In this document: positions 52,769 to 63,389 of the stretch, in pieces
Numbering within the stretch: position 1 is the stretch's first letter
Layout of the letters: each line of letters opens with the position of its first letter
Source: Charina bottae
Taxonomy: Eukaryota; Chordata; Lepidosauria; Squamata; Charinaidae
DNA: 64,000 bases
Assembly (NCBI GenBank): GCA_023362775.1
Contig: JALMGJ010000005.1
Location: forward strand, 69,360,963-69,424,962
Direction: 5' to 3'
Notes under the pieces: generated by a model
The model's database searches: none
Told to the model about the DNA's origin: nothing
Seen by the model: the letters and a program-made list of their open reading frames with translations, nothing else
Made by a program: the position numbers and the translations under genes

Positions 52769-53432
52769 CAGGTAGTACTTGCTTACCGACACTTGTTCAC
52801 TGACCATTCAAAGTTGCGATGGCACTATCAGCCATCACAGGTACTTACAACCAGTCCTCAAAGTTTCAGCCGTCATAGTGCCCCTGCAGTCACACGATTG
52901 TGATTTGGGTGCTTGGTAACCGGCTCGCACTTACAACGGTTGCAGCGTTCCATGGTCACATGATCCCCATTTGCGACCTTCCCTGCTGGCTTCCCACAAG
53001 CAAAGTCAATAGGGAAGCCAGCAGAGAAGGTCACAAGTTTCTCTGGTAAGTCTCCCTGGCCTCACTGCGTTTGCTTCCCACCATCCGCCCCCAGCCTCCT
53101 TGTGCTTGCACCCCACCCCACCATCCACCCCCTGGCCTTCCTGCACTTGCGTGTGGCTTGCCCTGGACTTTCCAAGCCCTTCCCTAGCCTCCCTCAACTC
53201 ACGTGCAGCCTGAGCTGGCCCTCCCCCAGCCTCTCCCACCCCTCCACGGCACCCCCACCCCCACAGCACTGCCGCACTCCTTACCTGGGACTCCTGCCGC
53301 TTCCCGCTTAACGACCTGCGTGTCTTGCGGTTATGACAGCAACCTTGGGGTTATGATGTTGTGCTTTATGACCGCATCGCTTAGCGATGGCAATCCCAGT
53401 CCCAATTGCCATCATAGCTCAAGGACTACCTG
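52769..53432. mobile_element. TA-type non-autonomous DNA transposon, enlarged
   Basis: CAGGTAGTACTTGCTTACCG at the left and CTCAAGGACTACCTG at the right lie between TA at 52767-52768 and TA at 53433-53434. Inside, CACTGACCATTCAAAGTTGC and ATGGTCACATGATCCCCATT are family phrases. A CT- and CC-rich segment (about 53045-53290) makes it longer than its relatives. Confidence 0.82.
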
Positions 53433-53434
53433 TA

Positions 53435-55600
53435 ATTCTTCAACATATTTATCATTCCTATACAAATCTCTGAAATATTCTTTCAGTATTCCCTCACTTC
53501 CCTGCCTTTTCTGATATGTTCTGGACTCTTTCACTTTCTCTTGCTGTATAATTTTGGGTTATGTATGACAACTGGGGAGAAATAGCAGAAGGCACAGCTC
53601 TCCTCCTACAGTGGGGGTAAATAATGCAGGAATGTCCTATTCTGAAGCAGAGATATGAATTACATTTGCCTCCAAACAGGTAAGATAGCATGCACATCTT
53701 CTGAACCAGTTTAAGAGATTACTCATAAACTCAATTAGGTGAATTAGGAATTGTCCTACAGGGCTCAAGTCTTCTAATGTCATTGCCAGAGAAGGTAACA
53801 GACATAAAACCAGGATCAGTTGGCTTTCCTTTGCCTTCCCTAGTTCCAATGGGCAGCCAGTCACACTGGTTACAACAATTATAATAAAAAAGCGCAACCA
53901 GGTTTTATCTTAACTTTAAATGAAGATAACTTCACTTTCCTAGCAGTTCAAACACATTAGTAAGCCACGTTATATTGCTTGGGGACACCACTATTACAGC
54001 TCAGATCTCACCAATACTTTAAGAGAAACTAAGGGCAAAATTTCTTCTCTAAATTCCTTAAACATAATTAGCCCACTGATGTGCCAGATTGCAGAATAGC
54101 CATATATTAATACAGTGGGAGATGCGGGAGGCTCTGGTTTGCTCTTGGTCTAAAAGATATAATCAACTGCAATTGCATGATTATTTTTCCTTAGAGTATA
54201 GACCTAAATGTGTTGTACAGTATACAACTTAAAATCACAGCAAAGAAAATTACTATACAAATATATTCAGAATTCAGTTCTCTAATGAAATATTCATATC
54301 CTTAAAAGAGACTGGGCTGTTATTACTACTTTAGCCAAAGAGACAGCTCAGTAGTAGATACCAAATTTCATGGTTCTGGTTCCCCTAAAGGAAAATGAAA
54401 GGTCAGAGCTAACATAATTCTTAATGGTGGAAGCAGATTAACTGTCTGCAGCCTTGCCAGCCAACTAATCAAAGATTAGTTGCGTCTTTCTAAAGGAGAA
54501 TTTGTCTTTGTCTCTCTCATAATTTGCCCACTATCCATGTAAGACTATTGCAGGTATCAGTTCCTGAAGTAGGAAGTGACAATCTGCTTGAAAAATACTG
54601 CAGCTTTGAATGAATCCTTGCCAGCTGATACACAATCATTAGGAAGTCCTGTCAGTGCTGTTCTGGTCAAAAGTGCATCTTTTATGTCTTAAAATGTGAA
54701 TGGAAGCCCTACATAACCTGAATATAGCGAAGTGACACTGTGTTTAAAATGTTCCTCTGTTTCATTTGTTATTCTACAAGCCAAAGAGGAGATACATGGC
54801 AATTAACAATACTCATTAACTCTGCATAATAAGAACTTCACTTTTTGCAAGGGGCAGCTTGTTCAATGAAATAGTTCTTGAGAATTTTCATTATGTTTCA
54901 GGATGAGCTGAGAGGTCATTCCGGTTCTTGAATATATATTTATCAGCAACCTTTTCCATTTGTTGTATATAAAGCAATGACAATCTCTCTTTGGACCTGT
55001 AGCTGATATTTGAAAGATTTGCAGAACAAAACTGAAAGAGGGATTACATAGGAGATGCACAATACAAAGTGCTCTGCTGAAAAGAAAAGCTTTAAAGTGA
55101 TTTTTAAAAAGGGATAAAAAGGAACTACCTTAAACAGAGATGCTTGACACAATAAACTGTTAGATGAAAGACATGGAAACAGTGAGAATGTACAGAAGAC
55201 AAAGTAGTCAAGGTCAAAACGAAGATTTGACAGTCACCATGAAGATGACAGAATATACTGTGGAACATAACAAATATTTACATGCCATAGTATATGTAGT
55301 ACACGGTAAGTATTTTATGAGCCTCTTGATGAAGTGGAAATCATACCAACAGGAAGCAAACAAGATTTACATGCCAATAAGAAGGCTGTGATATACAAAC
55401 TGTAGCTGCAAGTAGCTTACAATGAGAGAAAACCAATTCATCCAAACATAGAATCATAATAATGCAAAGTGAAGTTTAATATAATTTGACATTTGTAGTT
55501 GAAAATATCTTCAGAGTAAGATTTTAGTGCAAGTTCTTATTTATGGAAGCCCCACTTTATTTCATTAATCCCTGTTCCCGATGGGTCAAAAAGGTATATA
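53435..55600. other. Stretch without recognised genes
   Basis: No exon, RNA gene or repeat was recognised in this 2.1-kb interval. Confidence 0.5.
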
Positions 55601-55607
55601 TGTATGT

Positions 55608-55755
55608 ATGTAAATTTCCATTCAATCGTGTCCGATTCTCGGAGACTGCCTGGACAAGTCCCTGCAGTTTTCTTGGCAAGATTTTCAGAAGTGGTTTGCC
55701 ATTGCCTCCTTCCTAGGGCTGAGAGAGAGTGACTGGCCCAAGGTCACCCAGTATA
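55608..55755 (-). mobile_element. tRNA-derived SINE (second family), type-A tail, antisense, truncated
   Basis: TTCAATCGTGTCCGATTCTC, GGAGACTGCCTGGACAAGTC, CCTGCAGTTTTCTTGGCAAG and CTGGCCCAAGGTCACCCAG. The tRNA-like head is missing beyond 55755. Confidence 0.82.
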
Positions 55756-55807
55756 AACTAAGTTAACAACATAATCCATTAAAAATTGTTAACTCATTTT
55801 GTAAATA

Positions 55808-56215
55808 CAGGTAGTCCTCACTTAACAACCATTCGTGCAGTGACGGTTCAGACTTACGACGGTGCTGAAAAACTGACTTGCAACTGGTTCTCACACTTAT
55901 GACCGTTGCAGCATCCCCGCGGCCATGTGCTCACGATTTCAGTGCTTGGCAACCAGTTCACAGTTATGACCGCCGCAGAGTCCCATGGTCATGTGATCAC
56001 CATTTTCGACCTTTCTGGCTGGCTTCTGGCAAGCAAAATCAATGGGGAACTGCTTCATTCACTTAATGACCACTTGGTTCACTGAATGCCTGCAGTGATT
56101 CACTTAACAACCACTGCAAAAAGGTCATAAAATTGGGTTGGATTCACTTAATGACAGCTTTGCTTAGCAACCAAAATTCTGGTCTCAATTGTGGTGGTTA
56201 AGCGAGGACTACCTG
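55808..56215. mobile_element. TA-type non-autonomous DNA transposon, intact ends
   Basis: CAGGTAGTCCTCACTTAACA and TGGTTAAGCGAGGACTACCTG form inverted ends, with TA at 55806-55807 and 56216-56217. The inside is a chain of ACTTATGACC, ACTTAACAACC and GTCATGTGATCACC phrases in both orientations. No ORF. The best-preserved of four copies in the window. Confidence 0.88.
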
Positions 56216-56217
56216 TA

Positions 56218-57110
56218 TTTAGAATCACTGGTGTTTATTTCATCGCTTGCACTACCTGATTGGAACCTCTTTCATATTTAACCCACATGTGTCTCATTTC
56301 AGTCTACATAATCTTTGCTTAAAGAGAGGCTTTCTGTGGGCCAGAACTGATAGAACAGTTTAAAACTGAATCCCTGCCACTTATGGATTGCAGGCAGCAA
56401 AATGTAAATGAGAGCTAATGGAAGATGCAGCTGACTGACCTGGAATTTGGATGAGAAAAAATGAAGGTCATGTAGATGAATGTGATTGTTCTGCAGTCGT
56501 GATGGCTCAAACAGGTCTAATGCTTTTATTAAAAAATATTAGCACTATGCCAGGCTTATGACAGCTGGTAGTGGTAAATCAAAAGAGATGGAAATCTTAA
56601 CATGATCGTAAATCAGGAACTATCAAAAGAATTTGATAATTTCTTATGTTTTAATGATTTATAGTGGAGGCTAGAAAAGATGCATTTAGAGAATGCTAAA
56701 TAGGCAGTGCTATATAGCAACTATGGAAATTTTTAGGGGCAGATACTTGATCACCCTGTTGTACTGTAAACAGCTGGAAAGATTTGCATTAACTTTGTCA
56801 TGAGATCACTGTGGGCAAGGGTTGATATGAAATCCTATACTTAATGCAAGAGAATAAGCACCTCTCCGAACTGAAGAGCTTATGATATTACTGATGTTAT
56901 GCTGAAAATATCCAGGCCTTTCTCAGCTCCAATGATTCTAAGAAAGCTGGAGACTGATTAAATTTGAGCATGGCCCATCAAAATAAATCTGATTCTTTCA
57001 TTTATTTTAATTATCAGAGATTTCCTTACAAAAGCCTATAAACTGTAAATTGAGCTTCACTGTCAAACTCCTCTTTAGCTATCCATATTTAGCTATCCAT
57101 AAACACACAA
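56218..57110. other. Stretch without recognised genes
   Basis: No gene or element recognised. Confidence 0.45.
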
Positions 57111-57114
57111 TTTT

Positions 57115-57490
57115 ATTTATTTATTTAAAACATTTACATCTTAAAACAACTCTGGGCGGCTTACAACCAATACAATATGAAACCAACAGCACTAAAAATT
57201 AAAGCAGAAAAACCTGGTGCCACAGCCACACTCCCCCGATGCAGCCACATTCTCACCCCACCCTGACCTCGCCCTATCCCAACGCCTGGGGGAAGAGCCA
57301 GGTTTTAAGTGCTCTCCGGAAAAAGGGGAGGGTGTTCCAAAGGGCAGGGGCTACACGGAAAAGGCACTCTTCCGAGGTCCCACAAGATGGCAGTATTTAA
57401 GGGAAGGGTCCTGGAGCATGGCCACCTTGTCTGCTCTGGTGGGATGAACAGATGTCCTCAGAGAGAGGCGGTCCTGCAGATAACCGGAAT
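57115..57490 (-). mobile_element. CR1-clade LINE 3' end, antisense
   Basis: A TTTATTTATTTATTTAAAAC tail, CAACTCTGGGCGGCTTACAA, GAAGAGCCAGGTTTTAAGTG and GGAAAAGGCACTCTTCCGAG: the same subfamily as 28664-29020. Confidence 0.8.
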
Positions 57491-57594
57491 GTACAACATT
57501 TTTGGTCAATCTCTACTATTCCTTGTCTCTTTCTTCTGCTGAACTCTACTGTCAAACTACTGTTAGCTGTGCCTGTCGTTTCCCTCTTACAGAC

Positions 57595-57935
57595 ACTATT
57601 TTTTTTATCCATTCAATCATGTCCGATTCTCGGAGACTGCTGAGCAAGTCCCTGCAGTTTTCTTGGCAAGGTTGTTTAGAAGTGGTTTGCCATTGCCTCC
57701 TTCCTAGGGCTGAGAGAGAGGGACTGGCCCAAGGTCACCCAGCAGGCTTCGTGCCCAAGGCAGGACTAGAACTCACAGTCTCCTGGTTTCTAGCCTGATA
57801 CCTTAACCCAGTGTTTCTCAATATTGGCAACTTTATTGGCAACAAATTCTGGGAGCTGAAGTCCACACTCTTAAAGTTGCCAATATTGAGAAACACTGCC
57901 TTAACCACTACACCAAACTGGCTCTACACACACAT
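57595..57935 (-). mobile_element. tRNA-derived SINE (second family), antisense, carrying a MITE
   Basis: TCATGTCCGATTCTCGGAGA, CCCTGCAGTTTTCTTGGCAA, CTGGCCCAAGGTCACCCAGC, CAGTCTCCTGGTTTCTAGCC and then, after the MITE, TTAACCACTACACCAAACTG. The head is complete to the start of the SINE. Confidence 0.88.
57809..57898. mobile_element. 90-bp hAT MITE nested in a SINE
   Basis: The terminal inverted repeats (CAGTGTTTCTCAATATTGGC plus AACTT, and the complement) are 25 bp and perfect. CCTTAACC at 57801-57808 and 57899-57906 is a perfect 8-bp target duplication derived from the SINE. The 40-base centre contains TTCTGGGAGCTGAAGTCC. Confidence 0.95.
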
Positions 57936-57939
57936 TACT

Positions 57940-59260
57940 TATGGGCAAAACAAAAAAGTGTTGTTTCTGCATATCAGCAGAACTATTTCATATCTGCAGT
58001 GTAGGCAGTACAAAGGATGTAAAAAAAAAAGCTGCTAGAAGAGTGCTTTGATCCCTGTCAACTTTATTCTGCATAACTTGTGAGTCGGTAGGTATAATCA
58101 GTTCAAAGCTACATTTTTACTGTCTAATTTTACTAAATTCTTTTCTCCCTGTATAACCAATTACTACAGCGATGCAAGTTTTATATTAATCCTGTAGAAG
58201 TGTTAATTTGTTGTTCTACTTTTTCATTTATTTTTAATATAGTAAAATATCAAGGTCTCTATAAACATTCTAGGAGTTCTAAACATGGAAACAGAAAAAA
58301 AAAGTGAAAGAATGGTTTGACAGACAAGTACATACAGGTCTTTTATTTTTTTATTATTATTTGTAATTCCTGTTAAAGGTCTACAGCACTCTCCCTACCC
58401 CACCGTTCAGTCCAAATGTGATGTCCTTTCATGGCTAGGATGATTTGCCCTGAGTTTTCCCTACTGAACCTCTAGTTATTCTTGCTCATTAAAGTACCAT
58501 TTCACTGAGGAAGCCCTTACATCTATCTGCCTGACTGGATAGATATGCATTCAGATAACATACAGCTTTCCTGGACATTAAAAAGTGCAAGCATGGCTGA
58601 AAGGGTCTGGCTATATTAAATAGAGAAAAAGAAGCATACTACAAATGGCCTGATAGGGTAAGAGCTTTTAATGACTTCTGGGGTCCTGCCAATTCTACTT
58701 TGTCCCTGTCTGAACTTGGCATACTCTTCTTCCATCCCTAAACTTGTATAATTTTTACATGAGTATCATAGGTCATTTCTGCTTCATCTTTCCAGAGGAA
58801 ATATTATCTGAATAAGCTGCTTTATTACATCATTTATCTGAGAATTGAAGATTTTGTGACAGCCTTTTGCAAGACCAGTTCCTCTGGAGATGTAGATGCC
58901 TTAGTAATATATACTTAAAATGTTGAAGTTCAACAGGTGAGGGAACCAGGTGATGCTAATCTTAAAATGTAAGTTTATAAAAGCAACTCATCCAGAAGCC
59001 TGCTTCTTGCTAGCCCTAAAACACAGGTGGCATCTTTAATAAGCTGCACCGACATAAAAATGACAACTTGTGTGTCATGATACCATTGTGGAAAGGATAT
59101 AACTTGGTATTTGCATCATGATATCTGATGCATGTATGTAGGCATCATGATGTAAGTGTCATTTGTCCCTTCGCCTTCCCCATGGATGCCCTTGAACATA
59201 ACTCATTTTTTCAAAGTTTAAACTCTAAACTGTTTAGCTTCATAATGGATGTTCTAATGA
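57940..59260. other. Stretch without recognised genes
   Basis: No gene or element recognised. Confidence 0.45.
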
Positions 59261-59264
59261 ACCA

Positions 59265-59420
59265 CATTAGAGGAGAGCCATGTTAGTCTATGGTAGCCCA
59301 AAATCAGAAAGAGTTTGGTAGCACTTTTTCAAGCTAACGAATTTGATTACAAGGCATATATTTTTGTGAATAATTATCTCACTTCATCAGACACATGGAA
59401 GGGTTTAACTGATGAAGGAT
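59265..59420 (+). repeat. Dispersed repeat of unknown class
   Basis: GAGCCATGTTAGTCTATGGT, AAGAGTTTGGTAGCACTTTT, CAAGCTAACGAATTTG and CTCACTTCATCAGACAC follow the order of a repeat common in reptile genomes, and the last phrase links it to 14571-14755. The class is not certain. Confidence 0.5.
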
Positions 59421-59512
59421 TTAAATACATTGGGAGGGGGAGGGGAAGACAGTACAGTTCTACAGATGAAGGTTCCATGGGGGTCAGATTACAAGTACCT
59501 TATTGATTAAAG

Positions 59513-59852
59513 CAGGGCTTTCCAAACTTTTCAGTTGGCGACACACCAACGGCGGCGTGTGAAAACCTGGAAGCGCCGCCACTGCGGCACTTCCGGGTTT
59601 TTGCGCGCTGCCGTTGCGGTGCTTCCGGGTTTTCGCCTGCTGCCACCACAGTGCTTTTGGGTTTTCATACACGGCAGTGGCAGCAGCGGTGTCCTGGTGT
59701 GCCGCACGAAAACCCAGAAGCTCTGATAGTCTGCCGTCACGCGCACTGGGTGGCAGTGGCGTGCCATCAGCGCTTCCGGGTTTTTGCGCAGCACACCTGG
59801 GCCCTGCAGGCGACACAGTACTGTGTCGCGACACAGAGTTTGGAAAGCTATG
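59513..59852 (+). mobile_element. hAT MITE with GGAAGCGC blocks
   Basis: GATTAAAG at 59505-59512 and 59853-59860 is a perfect 8-bp target duplication. The termini are CAGGGCTTTCCAAACTTTTC and GAGTTTGGAAAGCTATG. It has five or more blocks of GCTTCCGGGTTTTCGC or its complement and GTGTCGCGACACAGAG near the 3' end. Confidence 0.93.
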
Positions 59853-60177
59853 GATTAAAGAATTGTAATGTGTTAAAAATTATGATGTTTGTTCAGACCT
59901 TCTGAGAGGGCCTAAAACCCACTGAGGTACGTAAGCTCAGCTGTCTCATGCTCAAATATGCTGGCAATTTTTTTGTTCCAAAACTGCTACTTTGAGATCA
60001 GTAATAGAATGTCCAGGGAGGTTAAAATACTCTATTGCTTACTCCAATACTTTACTTAGTTTGTGTCTTGATACCAAATTTGTGTCCATTGATTCTTTTG
60101 TGCCAAGTCTGGCCTGCTTGTCCTATCTGGAATTCAGAAGGGATTGTTGGCAGATAATGGCATATATCACCTTAGAG

Positions 60178-60455
60178 CAGCCTTTCTTCACTTTTTGACC
60201 CTTAAAATATTTTTCAGGCCTCGGGGAACCCTTGCACATTCAGGCCAGAAGTTACAAAATTATTATATTCGTTTCATGGGTAGGCCTGTAAATATGCATT
60301 AACAGTGTTCTTAAACTAAAATAAAGAATGAAACTCACCTCTTTAATGTGAAGTTGCCCGAATTTGAAATAATTTTTTAAGTAAATCGTGATCTCCCAGG
60401 GAACCCCTAGTGACCTCTCGTGGAACCCTAGGGTTCCGCTGGTTGAGAAACCCTG
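60178..60455 (+). mobile_element. hAT MITE (CAGCCTTTCTTCACTTTTTG ends)
   Basis: Third copy of the 23120/31246 family. CCTTAGAG (60170-60177) and CTTTAGAG (60456-60463) match at 7 of 8 positions. Ends GGTTGAGAAACCCTG. Confidence 0.88.
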
Positions 60456-60463
60456 CTTTAGAG

Positions 60464-61403
60464 GAAGAGCATGTGAAAGTGCTCTAGCTTTCTGTGTGTG
60501 AAATTGTTGGGGCTCCTGATGGCACTATTGGTATAAATGTGGGGGGAAAGCAGACATTTGGGCTTGCTACAGGATCTTGTTCTTATGTTAGCATCCTTGT
60601 CCTATTCTTTCTTGCTGCTTGCCAGAATCTGCTTCAGGTTGGGTGGCTGTCTGTATGCAAGTATTGGTCTGCCACCAAGTGCCTGAGACAGCGCAGTGCT
60701 ATTGTCCAGCATGGGCTGTAGTTTATTCATAATGTGCTTGAGTGGCTTGAGCTGTAAACTGTAGGTGACAACCAGTGGTGTTCTGTCCTGTTTTCATGGT
60801 CTGCCTTTCTGACTAACAAATCACTGGGGTTTGGAAGTAGCCACTGAAGGTACCCCTATTCAGTAGCATATTCAGCTACTGAGGTATCCAAAGTAATATA
60901 TAGAGGGGGGGGGGGCGTTTTGTGTAATCTATATGAATTATATTTATTCCAGATCCTAGCCTGGTTTAATATCTAAAACGGTTACATCAAAATCAGCAGA
61001 TCCTCCATTAATTCCATTTTTTATAGTGGCTTCATGCTGCCTTGTTTCTACCCTGCCTAACGTTTCATTTACTTTTGAGAACTATGAGCACAGATTCCAG
61101 ATTTAGGGGGCCAGAGATTTGCCCGGGTGTGCAGGGATAATTAGCTCCTGACTGGACTGTGATTTAATCACCTTGCATATATTCTGAGTAAATTAGTAAG
61201 CTGTAAATGTAAAATATGAAACAAAAACAGTATAAACTTTGATCTGAATGAAGTCCAGATTACCCCCCCCCAAAAAAAAAGTAGATTTCTGGCACACTAC
61301 ATTATTGGGAAAAATTAGATGAAAAGAATTTTATAGACATCCCTAACTTTATATATTGAAAATGTTACAGCCTACAAGTCAGCTGCTTACCATAATAAAG
61401 TAG
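60464..61403. other. Stretch without recognised genes
   Basis: Short G and C homopolymers near 60906 and 61264. No gene recognised. Confidence 0.45.
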
Positions 61404-61416
61404 TTATTACTATTTT

Positions 61417-61666
61417 GGCTGTTGTGGGTCTTCCGGGCTGTGTGGCCGTGTTCTGGAAGTTGTGGTTCCTAACGTTTCGCCAGCATCTGTGGCCAGCATC
61501 TTCAGAGGGCAGGAGCACAGATAGAAGCAAAGCTCCTGCCCTCTGAAGATGCTGGCCACAGATGCTGGCGAAACGTTAGGAACCACAACTTCCAGAACAC
61601 GGCCACACAGCCCGGAAGACCCACAACAGCCATTGAACTCCGGCCGTGAAAGCCTTCGACAATACA
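61417..61666. mobile_element. Short Penelope-like insertion with perfect 100-bp inverted repeats
   Basis: Arms 61417-61516 and 61532-61631 are exact reverse complements around a 15-base loop. The right arm continues with TTGAACTCCGGCCGTGAAAG and CCTTCGACAATACA. TTATTACTATTTT at 61404-61416 and 61667-61679 is a perfect 13-bp target duplication. CTGAAGATGCTGGCCACAGA followed by TGCTGGCGAAACGTTAGG is characteristic of the LTR-like ends (pLTRs) of vertebrate Penelope-like elements. Inverted ends plus a tail are typical of inserted Penelope copies. No coding part is present. Confidence 0.78.
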
Positions 61667-61679
61667 TTATTACTATTTT

Positions 61680-62220
61680 ATTACTTTTAGCTACACATGC
61701 TTATGGGATTTGTATTTTGTGATTTCCAATGTAAATTGGTGTGCATCTTTGAACATAGTTAACCTTTGGATTCTTCCCTGTCCAGATTTTATGATATAGT
61801 TCCTTTAAAATTGATATTTTTAGAGAAAAGACATTTATAAACATCTTACCATAAAATACATCCAGAAATATGCTTTTAAAAGTGAATTTATGAGTGCAGA
61901 TATAAAGGTGACCTGATCTGAACTGCTGATTCACATTGTAGCAAAATAGGTTCATGTAGGTAAACCTTAATTATATACTAGACAACCATGACACACCAGA
62001 TTAATAAATTGCATGTTATTAAATGCCACAACTGTAATCTTAATAAAATAAGAATATAACAATATTATAGGATTATAGTGCAATCTCATATATGCCTATT
62101 CAAAATAAACTCTATGGAATTCAGTGCATCTTAATCCCAGGCTTGAAGCCTTTGAAAAGGAGTATGAATCTGACAGAAGACATCTGTGCTTAACTTTACT
62201 GCTGGTTTGTTGTACTTCAA
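61680..62220. other. AT-rich stretch without recognised genes
   Basis: No gene or element recognised. Confidence 0.45.
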
Positions 62221-62225
62221 TATGT

Positions 62226-62395
62226 CCTCCCTTAGGCATGGAAGCCAGCTGGGTGACTTTGGGCTAGTCGCTCTCTGTCAATCCAACCCACTTCCCAGGG
62301 TGGTGGTTGTGGGGAAAATAGGGGGAGGGAACATGATATATATCATCTTGAGTTGTGAAAAAAATAAAAGGCAGGATATACATCAAATAAATAAA
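62226..62395 (+). mobile_element. tRNA-derived SINE (second family), 5' truncated, L2-like tail
   Basis: CTTAGGCATGGAAGCCAGCT, GGGTGACTTTGGGCTAGTCG, CCCACTTCCCAGGGTGGTGG, CATCTTGAGTTGTGAAAAAA and an AATAAATAAATA tail. The A-box end is missing. Confidence 0.8.
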
Positions 62396-62399
62396 TATC

Positions 62400-63385
62400 C
62401 AATCTGTTTTACTGCTTGTGGTTGTTACATTGATGATTCCTGATTAATATAAACTGCTTTGAAAACAATACAGAACAAAAATAAATGGTCTGTATATGCA
62501 GATGTCCTTAATATTCTGAAGAGCTTTTCTTAAGTTATCCCACCCCAAGCAGACCATGTTGGAGGTGGTAGTTTAATCTATTATCCTGTTTCTCTACGGG
62601 AACCAACAAGGAAGGCATTGTCTTCTTCCTCTGTCACCCACCTACTAGTATTCAGAGGTATGCAGGTGTGGTTTGGCGGAAAAAAAATGAAACCATCGTA
62701 ACTATTGAACAAAGATACTCTCATCCTCTTTTCTGAATTCAGTCAAATTAGTCAACAAGATGAAAGGCACATGAACCATGGATAATAAGTGTTCAGCAAA
62801 GTCAACTGTCAACTAATTAAAATAAACTACTCTTAACAGCAACGTTCTACCCGCTCTATGAATAAGAGACTGAATGTTTATCCTCACTGTCATTAAGATA
62901 TTGTGGTTTTCTTTTATCAAGCTCTTAATAGCCTTCTCCTAGTCATCTCGAATACAGTACCTTTCAACTACATATTTAATCTTTAGCCCAAGCAACTATA
63001 CCTGACAGCTATTTGCCTGAACCTAAGTTATTTAACTCAAAATGTGACTGCATCATTCTTTCTAATTTAGCACAATTTGCAATCAGTAATTTTTAATACT
63101 CATCTAAGCTTCAGAGTCCTCAGACTTGAATACTGAAAAATCTATGGGGATCTCAAACATGCTCTGCATGCAAGGAGACCTAAATATATTTTTGAGCTAG
63201 AAGAGGTCTGCAAGGAAAAGTAGGAAAAAGATTCCAAAAGCAAGAATAGACTCTTAGTTAGCTACAATAAATATTTGGAAGCTGTTATTTTTGCCAAAGA
63301 TGCTCTTACAAAGAACTCAATGAAAGGGTGTTCAAACTTCAGCACTTGCCATATTCCAGGTTTTCTTGTTTTGAATCTATAAACT
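62400..63385. other. AT-rich stretch without recognised genes
   Basis: No gene or element recognised. Confidence 0.45.
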
Positions 63386-63389
63386 GGCA

